From Aurantiochytrium sp. KH105 (taxonomy: Eukaryota > Sar > Bigyra > Thraustochytrida > Thraustochytriidae): a DNA stretch of 64,000 nt. This document shows, one piece after another, positions 51,174 through 61,400 of the stretch. Position 1 is the stretch's first letter, and every line of letters begins with the position of its first letter. A program made the translations under genes and the position numbers. Under the pieces are notes generated by a model. That model was not told where the DNA came from, searched no databases, and worked only from the letters and a program-made list of their open reading frames with translations. The stretch spans positions 141,697 through 205,696 of the forward strand of contig BGKB01000129.1 of NCBI GenBank assembly GCA_003116975.1, written 5' to 3'.

Positions 51174-53219
51174 ATGGCGGACGTAGCGGACAGCGCACCG
51201 GTGCGGCGCATCGTGCGGCCTGAGCACCTGAACGCGTTCCTCTCCTCGCCCACTTATGAGCGTCTGGAAACTTTCGTGGGCGAGATGAACTCTGCGGCCC
51301 AGGGCGGCAAGCCGACGGTGGCCGCAACGTACGAGGGCGGCGACTCGGGAGTGCAGACGATGCTTGACCTGATCGAGCACGTGGAGCAAATGCTTGAGGA
51401 ACACCCGCCCGTTGCCCAGCAAGCTGCGCGCTTCGGCAACGCGGCGTTTCGGTCCTGGATGGAGGCCGTCGAAAAATCCAGCGTTGACGATATGAGGGCT
51501 CTCAGCGAAGAGCACGCCATGGAGCTTGCTGGCTACTGGTGCGGGAGCTTTGGTAACGCGCGAAGGCTTGATTTCGGCACAGGCCACGAGGCTAGCTTTT
51601 TGGTGTGGCTGTTTGCGAGCCGCGAAGTGGGCGTCGTGAGCGATCTTGAAGGCCTCGTTCTCGCCGTCTTCCCCCGCTATCTGGAGCTCGTTTATGCCGT
51701 GCAGACCCTCTACCGGCTTGAGCCGGCTGGATCGCATGGTGTGTGGTCACTCGACGACTTTCACATTTTGCCCTTTGTTTTTGGGTCGGCGCAGCTCTGT
51801 CCCAAGGAGAATGACCCCACAACGGCGGGAAGTCTGCTTGGCACACGGCCGCGGTCCTCGCGCGACCGCATGATGGTCGAGGACATGGCCGGGTCAAGCA
51901 TGTACATGCGCGCCATCAAGCGCATCACCGAGCTGAAAACGGGCCCTTTTGAAGAGCACTCGCCGCTGCTTACGGATATCGCGCAATTGCCGAGTTGGAA
52001 AAAGGTCAACGCAGGCCTCATCGCCATGTTCAAAGGCGAAGTTCTTGCCAAATTTCCGGTTGCGCAGCATTTTCTCTTTGGCCCTCACTTCCCATGTACG
52101 TGGGAGGTCGACAGAGCCGACCTGTCGGCGCTCGAGACGGAGTCGACCGCGACGGGGCGGCCCTCGGCCACGGGTGCAAGCGCTATGTCTGGTGTGCCAA
52201 GTCCTTTTGAGGCAGCACTTCGCACGCCGGCAAATGGCGATGCTCTGACAAAGTACTTTGGCGTTTCGCGACGCCCGATCGTAGGACCTGGTCGAGGCCG
52301 CGCGCCTGTCCCAAGTTTCGGAGCAGGTGCTGGCGCATCAAATGATGCGACCGAGACGACCGCTGCGGTCGAGACTGCAGCCGTGGCGCACACGCTCTTG
52401 GACGACGAGCGCGGCGTGGAGGTCGCGGGTTTTCGTATCGAGACCAATAAAACACGCATCTCTGGAGAGAGTGAGCTCGACAGCATTCGAGACGAGCACA
52501 CGTTTGAAGGGCATTGTCTGGACTTTCCACTTCCGGAAATGCTCTTTGGTCTCAACATTGTTCGCTTCACTCACCTTGAAAGTGGCGTTTCGCTCGAATT
52601 CAACGCTGCCGACGCCCTGTGCGGATGCAAGATCGTCCGCGCGGAGGACGGCACACCGGACCGCACGCTGTTCAAGCTCCCCAATGCTGCTGACTGGGAA
52701 AATCGACAAACGCTCAATGGCGAAACCATCAAGTCTTGGCGTGATGACTTTGACTGGACTTTTACAACAAGGTACAAGGGCTCGCTCTCCGTACAAGATG
52801 AGCCACGGCCCCTGCCGTCTTCCGAGGACGGCGTGGAGATCGACTACCAGCTGCTGCGCAAGCGTGAACCGTTCTTGTATTTCGAGTCCGTGCCTCTGTA
52901 TGAAGACGATCTCTTTGACTTTGGCGAGAGTAAACTCTCGGTACGTGTGCGTGCCATGACGTCGTGCTTTTTTGCGCTTTCCCGCTTTTGGTTGCGCGTG
53001 GACAACCACTTTGTGCGCTGTTTCGACACGCGCGTCTTTTTCAAGTATGGCGCGGACCACATGGTCATCGAGCACACACGCAAGGAAATGTCAGCCAAGG
53101 AACTTGCGGACAAGGGATTTGGGGACATGCGCATTATGATGAACGAGGAGCGCGTAGAGAAGCTGCTGCGCGAGATCTCGCGCGAGACCATCAAGATCCC
53201 GCTCACGGCCAGCGAGTAG
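51174..53219 (+). CDS. PTPA-TIP41 fusion protein (PP2A-family phosphatase regulator)
   Basis: This 681-residue single frame has no stop between its halves. Residues ~12-320 are a phosphotyrosyl phosphatase activator (PTPA/PPP2R4) domain: DFGTGHEASF (~133), GVWSLDDFHILPFVFGSAQL (~188) and LPSWKKVNAGLIAMFKGEVL, then FPVAQHFLFG. PTPA is a prolyl isomerase-like chaperone that activates PP2A catalytic subunits. Residues ~413-675 are a TIP41/TIPRL domain: VAGFRIETNKTRIS, LPEMLFGLNIVRF, EFNAADAL, WTFTTRYKGSL and YFESVPLYEDDLFDFG. TIP41 binds PP2A/PP4/PP6 catalytic subunits and, in yeast, acts in TOR signalling with Tap42. The ~90-residue linker is low-complexity Ala/Thr/Gly/Pro. The two are normally separate genes. 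The start Met (MADVADSAPV) is in good context. Confidence 0.92.
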   Translation: MADVADSAPVRRIVRPEHLNAFLSSPTYERLETFVGEMNSAAQGGKPTVAATYEGGDSGVQTMLDLIEHVEQMLEEHPPVAQQAARFGNAAFRSWMEAVEKSSVDDMRALSEEHAMELAGYWCGSFGNARRLDFGTGHEASFLVWLFASREVGVVSDLEGLVLAVFPRYLELVYAVQTLYRLEPAGSHGVWSLDDFHILPFVFGSAQLCPKENDPTTAGSLLGTRPRSSRDRMMVEDMAGSSMYMRAIKRITELKTGPFEEHSPLLTDIAQLPSWKKVNAGLIAMFKGEVLAKFPVAQHFLFGPHFPCTWEVDRADLSALETESTATGRPSATGASAMSGVPSPFEAALRTPANGDALTKYFGVSRRPIVGPGRGRAPVPSFGAGAGASNDATETTAAVETAAVAHTLLDDERGVEVAGFRIETNKTRISGESELDSIRDEHTFEGHCLDFPLPEMLFGLNIVRFTHLESGVSLEFNAADALCGCKIVRAEDGTPDRTLFKLPNAADWENRQTLNGETIKSWRDDFDWTFTTRYKGSLSVQDEPRPLPSSEDGVEIDYQLLRKREPFLYFESVPLYEDDLFDFGESKLSVRVRAMTSCFFALSRFWLRVDNHFVRCFDTRVFFKYGADHMVIEHTRKEMSAKELADKGFGDMRIMMNEERVEKLLREISRETIKIPLTASE

Positions 53220-53434
53220 AGAATGGGGAAAAGGAAAAAGGAAAGAATTTATATATAAAAAGTGACTGCGAAGTGAAGTGAAAACGAGTAGAAGAGAAAT
53301 ATCTACTTGGAGGAGAACGCACGCGAAACAAGCATACTTCACGATGATGCAAAGAGCATCCATTTCGAAAAGCTTCTTGCAAGTACGTGCACAAAAGGTC
53401 GAAAGTGCCGTCGGCCGGTCGCACTTTTTTTTCC

Positions 53435-54602
53435 TTAGAGGCGCGAAGACGCAAGCACATTGGGCATGCGGTTGCGGATCGTGGACTCAGCTTCGCCAAT
53501 AAAGTTGTCCATGAGCTCCTTCACGGTCGGAAGGTCGTCAATGAGGCCAATCACCTGGCCGGCTGTCCAGATGCCACCGTCGGCATCACCGTTGCGCTCC
53601 GCTTCGCGGCCGCGGGTGCCGGCAACAAGGTGCGCGATATCGCTAAAGTCAAGGTCCATGCCCTTTGCCTTTTGGATCTCGTCCACCTCGCTGGCCACCC
53701 TGTTCTTGAAGACGCGTGCCGTGTTGTGGAGAGCGCGGAACATGAGTACGGTGTCCGTCTCCTGGGCATCAACCATGCGCTGCTTGAAAGATTCCGGCCA
53801 GTTGCACTCTTTGGTGGCGCAAAAGCGCGTGCCCATGTTGACACCCTCGGCGCCGAGCGCAATGGCGGCAGCGAGCTGCTTGCCGTCACCAATGCCTCCA
53901 CTTGCCACAAATGGGGCACGAAGCTTCTTGGCGGCCTTGGCCAAAAGTACAATGGCGCCAATGTCTTCCTCACCGGGACTGTTGTGTCACGCCACACGTT
54001 TTTTTTATTCGTAATCGTTTCGTTAGTGGCGGAGGTCAGCGAGCGAAACAAGCGAGCCAAATTGAGAGAGGGGTTGTAAAGAACTGCGGAGGGGAGGGGA
54101 AAAGGAAAGAGGGGAAACGGAATGTCAAGAGGCTGAGTCAAACGTACTGTCCGGCGCACTCAAAGGAGTCCATGGAGATGATATCGACGCCAATTCTCTC
54201 CGCACTGAGGGCATGGCGAATGGTGACACACTTGTGAATGCAAATGAGACCTGCGGCCTTGAACTTGCCAACCCACTTTTTGGGGTTGTTGCCAGCAGTT
54301 TCGACAATCTTGACGCCGCTCTCGATGATGGCGTCCGCGAATCCTTCGTAGTCAGGGGGGACCATGGCGGGCAGAATCGTGAGGTTGACGCCAAAAGGCT
54401 TGGAAGTCAGCTTGCGCACGCGTTCAATGTCGCGCCGGAGGTTCTCGGGCGTTTCGCTACGGAGCGCGGTCAGCATGCCGAGACCACCTGCCTCCGAGAC
54501 AGCCGCGCACAGTTCCACGGTGCCGACGCCCGTCATGCCTCCGCAGATCACCGGGTGCTCGATGCCGAGCAGCTCGGTCACGCGCGTGCGAAAGACTCCC
54601 AT
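53435..54602 (-). CDS. Nitronate monooxygenase family protein (2-nitropropane dioxygenase-like), two exons
   Basis: Exon 1 is 54148-54602 and exon 2 is 53435-53978, together encoding 332 residues, normal for the family. Landmarks are ICGGMTGVGTVELCAAVSEA at the N-terminus, FGVNLTI, then across the splice the FECAGHPGEED motif with its conserved His, and ASGGIGDGKQLAAAIALGAE plus GVNMGTRF, the phosphate-binding part of the FMN site. These TIM-barrel flavoproteins oxidise nitronates such as propionate-3-nitronate and give nitronate detoxification. Splicing restores the motif exactly: the His codon is split CA|T by the intron. Both exon frames end in stops without splicing (exon 1 would end CAGQYV). 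It converges on the PTPA-TIP41 gene. Confidence 0.88.
53979..54147 (-). other. Intron of the nitronate monooxygenase gene
   Basis: This 169-nt intron has donor GTACGT directly after CCGGACA and acceptor CACAACAG before TCCCGG. It contains a pyrimidine-rich stretch in its first half. It is phase 2, splitting the conserved His codon. It is the only intron in the window I can establish from protein continuity. Confidence 0.85.
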
Positions 54603-55600
54603 TCTTCTCGTTATCGTTGTTGCTCTTGTCTCTTTTGTTTATCTTTTGGTCTCGAGCGTTGTTCTGTTAACAGACCCGCCAAGAATCATGCGCTCGCGTC
54701 AGTATGCGTTGCGACTTTCAAACCCCCTTCTCCTCCTGATCATTAAAATATGATCAGGTTCGTCATCATGCGACAACCCCGCATCCTCCGGCTCGCATCA
54801 CGACCTTCTAGCTCAGCGCGCCAACGTAAAGTCGCTCCCCGCTCTCTCGCACGCGCGCACGCGCGCACGCGCGCACGCCCGTCGCTCGCCTCGCCTCGCC
54901 TCGCCTCGCCAGGCCCTCCGCGCGGGATCCTGAGCACGCGAAAGTCGCGTCCGCCCACACGATGTGCCTTCCATCCCGGGCCTCGCTCCCCGCGCGTCGC
55001 CGCGCCCTCGCCCTCGCCCTCGCCCTCGCCCTCGCCGCGCCGCTCGCGCCCGCGCAGGCCGCGGGTGGCGGCGCCTGGACCCGACCTACCTTTCGGGTTT
55101 GCTCGCTGGGATTCTGCCTGCCTGCTCAAATTTTAAGCCTCGGCTTGGCCAGGCTTGGATTCCTGCTCCGCGCATAGTCGCGGTTAGGTCAGGGGAGGGA
55201 GGAGGGAGGCCATGTCCGCCGCCGCGCTCCTGGGACGAAGGCTAGCTATATCTGGATAGAGAGCGAGCTAGGGACGCAGCTGGGCCACGGCTTGGACGGA
55301 CGGACGGACGCAAGGCGCGCGGGCGGCCGGCGGGAGATTCCGCAGACGAAGGAGGAGGGGAAGAGGCGGACGTCAGGCTCGAGATGGACGGCACGATTTG
55401 TGGGCGCAAGGTGGCGCGGATGTGACGCGTGAGCTTGTTGGGAGGGATGCCTAGAAGAGGCATTGCCGGGAGGGTTGACGATGCGGGTAGAAGCTGCAGT
55501 GCTGTTCCCGGTCAGCTTTTGCAGGAGCCGTTTGTGTTGTAAGCGCTGCGTCTCCAGGAGCAATTGAAGCGACCTCGCTGTAGAAGTCGCGCAGGAGCGA
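54603..55600. other. GC-rich upstream region of the nitronate monooxygenase gene
   Basis: Contains GCGCAC repeats at 54848-54872, CGCCT repeats at about 54887-54908 and CGCCCT repeats at about 55006-55036. No supported gene is seen on either strand. Confidence 0.35.
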
Positions 55601-55619
55601 AACTACCTGGGATTTTGAG

Positions 55620-57100
55620 CCGGAAAGCCTGGTCTGACTTTTTCTAGGCAGCCTTGAGCAAGTAGTTGGCCGCAGCCACGTTTGCTTGTACGCTTTCCTG
55701 GACCTTTTCTACCTCCACGGAGAAGTCTTCTCCACTCGACCCTCGCTCCCGCCTCTACTCGCCGATACTGCATGCGCAGTACAACCTCACTTGCATTTTC
55801 TTAAAGCGATCCTGGAACTTTTGAACCTCGATCAGCAAGCTTTTCCGCGCTGGAATACACCATGATTCTCAGCGCGACATTGCGCCACAAAGCTACGAGT
55901 CAGAGCGGCTCATCGTCGGGGTTAGTTGAACCGTTGAACGCGCGTCCTCTGCTCCGCCTCACTTGCCACGAGCGGTGTGTTTGGGACATAAACTTAATAT
56001 CCTCTTGCCTTGATCTTGAGACGAGTTTCTGCCCGCGATCACGAGGGCCTCCAAGTCAGCAACTACTCTTTCGTCAAGTCTGCGCGCCGCTCTCAAGTAG
56101 CCAAACGCCGTCCTGGGCTTGTGGTATTCCAGTCCGCGCAAGACTCTGTACAACGTGGCGTCTCGAAAGCGCATCCTCGAACTTGGGAGCGCGTCCTCGA
56201 AATTCATGTTGAGAGAGTCTCAAAAGCACAAGTGGAAGAGCGCGAGTGGAGATATAGGCTGCACGAAAAATTGAAAACGTATTGCGCTATCCGAAAAGCT
56301 CTGTGGTTGCTCTCGAGTCGCAAATTATAATCCATTGGGTGTGAACTCTTCTTTACAGAATTAGCGAGTTGGCGGGCAGACGCTCGGCTTCGAACGTTCT
56401 AAGCTTTATCACCGGTGTCTCGAACGCGAACGAACCCGCCGAATTGCAGCCCTAGGTTCCTCCGTTCCACCGGTCGACTTGTTCCTCCCTTCTCGAGCGT
56501 ACTCGATCTTTTTGCTGCTCGATGATTCTCGCGACTTTTTGCACCTCAGTTTGAACTTTATCAACTTTCTCGAGCACCATTTGCATGGCAAAGACATGGC
56601 CTGGACTAGTCTTGATGAATCGCGCGACTTGTTGCACTTCATCCTGGACTTTGTTAATTTCTCGAACCACGTTTTGCATGACAAGATCATGGCCTGCACC
56701 AGTATTCCCTACAATGCCATAAAAGTTAGACAAAACGGTAATGATAGCAAGCACCTGTACTGCGCCAATGTCTTGACGCGATAAAAGCCAGAAAATACAA
56801 ACGAGAAATAGATCCTTCGCTGGATAGAACCTCTATACAGGATTGTCGACTCGAAGGTTTTCAGTAAGACCACCAATACGAACAAAGTCAAAAAGTAAAT
56901 GATGAAAACCAGCAATGAGACCCAGCGGTGAGCTGCGTGAAAGTTGCAAGAAATAATAGAAACTCCACGCAACGCAGCTTACATCCGCCCTATTGCTCCA
57001 GAAGAAGCAATAACCGCACACAGAGTCTATCAGGAAAAATATAAAATGAAGCACACTGAGTACATTTCCATCTCGTTTTCTCATCCTGCCATTTCAACAT
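55620..57100 (-). pseudogene. Coiled-coil/membrane-segment gene remnant or multi-exon gene
   Basis: Minus-strand fragments in several frames look coding. 56833-57084 and 56709-56972 encode hydrophobic, membrane-type segments (WVSLLVFIIYFLTLFVLVVL). 56452-56760 encodes another hydrophobic stretch (VLAIITVLSNFYGIVG) and two ~30-residue coiled-coil repeats: MQNVVREINKVQDEVQQVAR, then MQMVLEKVDKVQTEVQKVAR. 55959-56207 encodes a charged helical tail ending in a stop. Further weak copies of the heptad motif (VEKVQESVQ) lie near 55700. The frames do not join without indels or introns. I cannot tell a decayed gene from an intron-containing one and recognise no family. Confidence 0.35.
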
Positions 57101-57107
57101 CCCAATT

Positions 57108-57745
57108 TTAGAGAAGCTCAACGGGGCTGTGAGACGAGAGTTGAGATGAAGAAAAATTCATGGTTTCTGCGTTGCAAATCTTTCGGTGATCACTCTGTCT
57201 ATTTTCGATACTTTGCCGAGCAAGCAAGAGTAAGAGACTTGCTGAATTTTTGGTCTTCGCCTTCGGGGTTTGCTCAATATTTGCACAGCTGCCCAGAAAT
57301 TCTTCGAGAATAGACAGCGCACGGTCACGATATTTCAACTGTTGAGCAAAGTAGCTCATCCAGTTCAGATCGCCAAGGCTCAGGACTAAAATTTGGCCAC
57401 CATCCGTTTGAAATAAAGAGAGAATGAACTGGACCAGTCCTGTTTCGTCCAATTTTGGTCGAACATATTTGGCGAGCGCGAGCACCGGCGTGACTTGACC
57501 GCGTGGACTCTATCTGTACCTTTTCAAACCAAGAAAATTGGACCTTGGTCAGTCGTGCTTGACCATAGAGCATGACCAGCTGTCTGATGCAACAGCAGAT
57601 CCAACTCCGACATGCAGGTACGGTGATTATGCTTCTCGTGCGCCTCTTTCCATTGTGCTTGAAGCAGCGAGAGCGAACCATCAAGCGCAGGAAGATGCGA
57701 GAGGAGGGAGGTGTGGAAGCGAAAGGAAGGGAGCGCCCCTACCAC
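57108..57745 (-). pseudogene. Coding-like fragments, family unknown
   Basis: Two overlapping minus-strand frames, 57524-57745 (SLLQAQWKEAHEKHNHRTCM) and 57108-57485 (TDGGQILVLSLGDLNWMSYF, then KYRDRALSILEEFLGSC), have helical, natural composition. They look like one gene broken by a frameshift near 57490-57520. TPR-like helices are possible but not established. They lie between the coiled-coil fragments and the 268-bp tandem duplication. Confidence 0.3.
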
Positions 57746-57759
57746 AGCGGCTTTCAGTA

Positions 57760-58296
57760 GCCGTTGATCCTTTGTACCAATGGCAATGTGGCTCTAGCAG
57801 AGGAAATAGCCTGTGCTCGAAAGACCTGCGTGTGCTTGCATTCCCATAAGAGTCAAACTGCTGTCCATTCTCCACGGTCAAGCGCGATTGACCACCAAGG
57901 GCCAGTTTTCTTAGAATAAAGAGTACATCATGATATTTAACAACCAGGGTGGACGTTTTTATGAGACGTTCGCGCCCCTGCTCACTAGTTCTCTTCTTCC
58001 GAAAGTTGGATGATGCCGCTAAACAGCCTTCCCTTCAGTACAGAGCCGTTGCCACTGACATTGGCAGCGAAAATAGCTTGTGCACTAAAGATTTGCGTGT
58101 GCTTGCATTCCCATAAGAGTTAAACTGCTGTTCATTCTCCACGGCCAAGCGCGATTGACTACCAAGGTCCATCTTTCTTGGAATAAAGAGTAAATTATGG
58201 TTTAGAACAAGAAGGGTGGACGTGTCCATGTGACGCTCCCCTGCTCACTAGTCCTAGTTCTGTTCTTCCGAAAGTTGAATGATGCCGCTAAAATCC
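57760..58296. repeat. Tandem duplication, period about 268 bp, two diverged copies
   Basis: Copy 1 spans about 57760-58027 and copy 2 about 58036-58296. They share TGCGTGTGCTTGCATTCCC (57827 and 58094), CATTCTCCACGG and TTCTTCCGAAAGTTG (57995 and 58264). On the minus strand both encode the same peptide pattern (QSRL-VEN-QQF-SYGNASTR-S), with changes such as Arg/Lys and Asp/Asn, so the duplicated segment probably derives from coding DNA. Confidence 0.7.
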
Positions 58297-58468
58297 TTTT
58301 CTTCATTGCAGAGCCGCAGGACGCGATGCCCGAGCGCCCGCGCTTGCTAGCGATATTATACATGACTGCAAATAACGCACTTCAATACTGCGGAGCAGTA
58401 AGTGAGTACAAGCAGTTGAGGCCGGTCGCCCACGCAGGCATGGCACACGGTAACTCAATGCCACACGA

Positions 58469-61400
58469 TTAGGTCACAGGTTCCATTCCCTGGCAATGCA
58501 AGATGTGTACCATCCCGCTGGTGTCACCAACCACGTAAACACTTCCCTGGCGGGCTGAAACTTGAATCGCATGATCCGTCGTGAAGCCAATCCCTCCGCT
58601 AAGCTTCACATGCGTTCCATTTTCAAAGTTCACCAACGTGTTTGTTCCAGGTTCAGTCGATGTCTCCGCTTCATCCTCGTCGAGTGTCTCGCCCGTTCGA
58701 GCGTTCCGGTAACAAGTCTCCTTGCGTGACTTCGATACTACCGTGTCGCCCTGTATCGCCACGCTATGGACGAAATCAGAGTGCCCCTTCAACACGTGCT
58801 GCTCCTCGCCAGACATAGCGTTCCAGATACGCACCGTCTTATCATTGGACCCAGACACGATGGTGTCGCCCTGTACAGCCACGCTCCTGACCACATCAGC
58901 GTGCCCCTTCATAACGTGCTGGTCCTCGCCCAATATAGCGTTCCAGATGCGCACCGTCTTGTCATAAGATCCAGACACGATGGTGTCGCCCTGAATCGCC
59001 ACGCTCCTGACCCTATCAGAGTGCCCCTTCAACACGTGCTGGTCCTCGCCAGACGTAGCGTTCCAGATGCGCACCGTGTTGTCCCGTGACCCACTGACGA
59101 TGGTGTCGCCCTGTATCGCCACGCTGTAGACGTAACCAGAGTGCCCCTTCAACACGTGCTGCTCCTCGCCCGACGTAGCGTTCCAGATGCGCACCGTTTT
59201 GTCCAAGGACCCAGACACGATGGTGTCGCCCTGTATCGCCACGCTGTAGACGTTTTCAGAGTGCCCCTTCAACACGTGCTGCTCCTCGCCCGATGTAGCG
59301 TTCCAGATGCGCACCGTGTTGTCCCGTGACCCACTGACGATAGTGTCGCCCTGTATCGCCACGCTGCAGACGCTTTCAGAGTGCCCCTTCAACACGTGCT
59401 GCTCCTCGCCCGACGTAGCGTTCCAGATTCGTACCGTTTTGTCCCTTGACCCAGACACGATGGTGTCGCCCTGTATCGCCACGCTTCCGACCCAATCAGA
59501 GTGCCCCTTCAACACGTGCTGCTCCTCGCCCGACGTAGCGTTCCAGATGCGCACCGTCTTGTCCCAGGATCCAGACACAATGGTGTCGCCCTGTATCGCC
59601 ACGCTGCTGACGGTACGAGAGTGCCCCTTCAACACGTGCTGGTCCTCGCCCGACTTAGCGTTCCACATGCGCACCGCCTTGTCATAGGACCCAGACACGA
59701 TGGTGTCGCCCTGTTTCGCCACGCTGGTGACTCCCCAAGAGTGCCCTCTCAACACGTGCTGGCCCTCGCCCAATATAGCGTTCCAGATGCGCACCGTCTT
59801 GTCATAAGATCCAGACACGATGGTGTCGCCCAGTATCGCCACACTGTAGACGTTTTCAGAGTGCCCTTCCAACACGTGCTGCTTCTCGCCCGACGTAGTG
59901 CTCCAGATGCGCACTGTGTTGTCCTCGGACCCACTGGCGATGGTGTCGCCCTGTATCGCCACGCTCCTGACCGAACCAGAGTGCTCCTCTAACACGTGCT
60001 GCTCCTCGCCCGACTTAGCGTTCCAGATGCGCACCGTCTTGTCCGAGGACCCAGTGACAATGGTGTCGCCCTGTATCGCCACGCTGTAGACCCGACCAGA
60101 GTGCCTTTTCAACACGTGCTGCTCCTCGCCCGACGTAGCGTTCCAGATGCGCACCGTTCCGTAAGAGGACCCACTGACGATGGTGTCGCCCTGTATTGCG
60201 ACGCTGTAGACCCGACCAGAGTGCCCCTTCAACACGTGCTGCTCCTCGCCCGACGTAGCGTTCCAGATGCGCACCGTCTTGTCATAGGACCCAGACACGA
60301 TGGTGTCGCCCTGTATCGCGACGCTGTAGACCTGACCAGAGTGCCCCTTCAACACGTGCTGCTCCTCGCCCAACGTAGCGTTCCAGATGCGCACCGTCTT
60401 GTCTCTGGACCCAGACACGATGGTGTCGCCCTGTATCGCGACGCTGTAGACCCCACCAGAGTGCCCCCTCATCACGTGCTGCTCCTCGCCCGACGTAGCG
60501 TTCCAGATGCGCACCGAGTTGTCATCGGACCCACTGACGATGGTGTCGCCCTGTATCGCCACGCTCCTGACCCAATCAGAGTGCCCCTTCAACACGTGGA
60601 GCAAGGGGTCACGAGGATGAGCAAGGGTGACGCGAGCAGGCTCCAGCCATGGCTGATCAGGTGTTTGCAGACTACGTGCCAAGGGATCTTTCGACTCGTG
60701 GCCAAGACGCGCAAGAACTTGCGACGCAAGTTCGTTGGGATCGTAGCTGAGGGCATACACTGCTTTGCTCAGGAAGCGGGGCGCAGCACTTTCGGGCGCA
60801 AAGTAGATGTCGAGTTCGACGCAGTCGCGAATGAGGTTTCCGATTGTGGCGCGCCTTTGTGCCTCATCGTCACCAACAGAGATGGCGCTCTGTACCCATG
60901 CAAAGTCATTCAGGAGCTCGAAAGCCTCAGCGTGCTTGCCGCTCTTGACGAGGTGAAAGACGGCGTGACGGAGCGAGAAAACGTCGTTCCGCGAGTTGCT
61001 GCAGTAGTCGGCCAAGGCAATGTGGCCATCGTCAATGTCCACGCCAAGGTTTCCGCTCCGATCGAAATCAATCAGCCAGTCTGCCATCTGCTTGTGAATG
61101 AGCGCCACGCGACCATCGCCGCCCTGGTACAAGAGATTACGCGCGTCACCAACGATCTTTTTCGTTTTGTTCTTGGTTTTGCCAAGAATCACGGTGAGTT
61201 GCTCGACGCTCAGCGGCTCGCGCGCTGCTACGATGGGAGTTAGCAGAGACTGGTAGGCGTCATTACCGCCCATCTTGTTGCGTAGGCGCTCAAAATACTC
61301 TCTGAACATGCCGCCAAGCCCATTAGGAATAGCGTCTTTCTTGGAGATGTCCTGCGCTGTCAACAATCCCCCTCGCTTCTCCTCGTACATCCGGTTCAGG

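Noticed and set aside
59996-61243. Long plus-strand open frame with repeated RRSVPDAHR-type units
   Set aside because: It is the antisense of the WD40 array; the repeat period and composition come from the minus-strand gene and no start context or family supports it.
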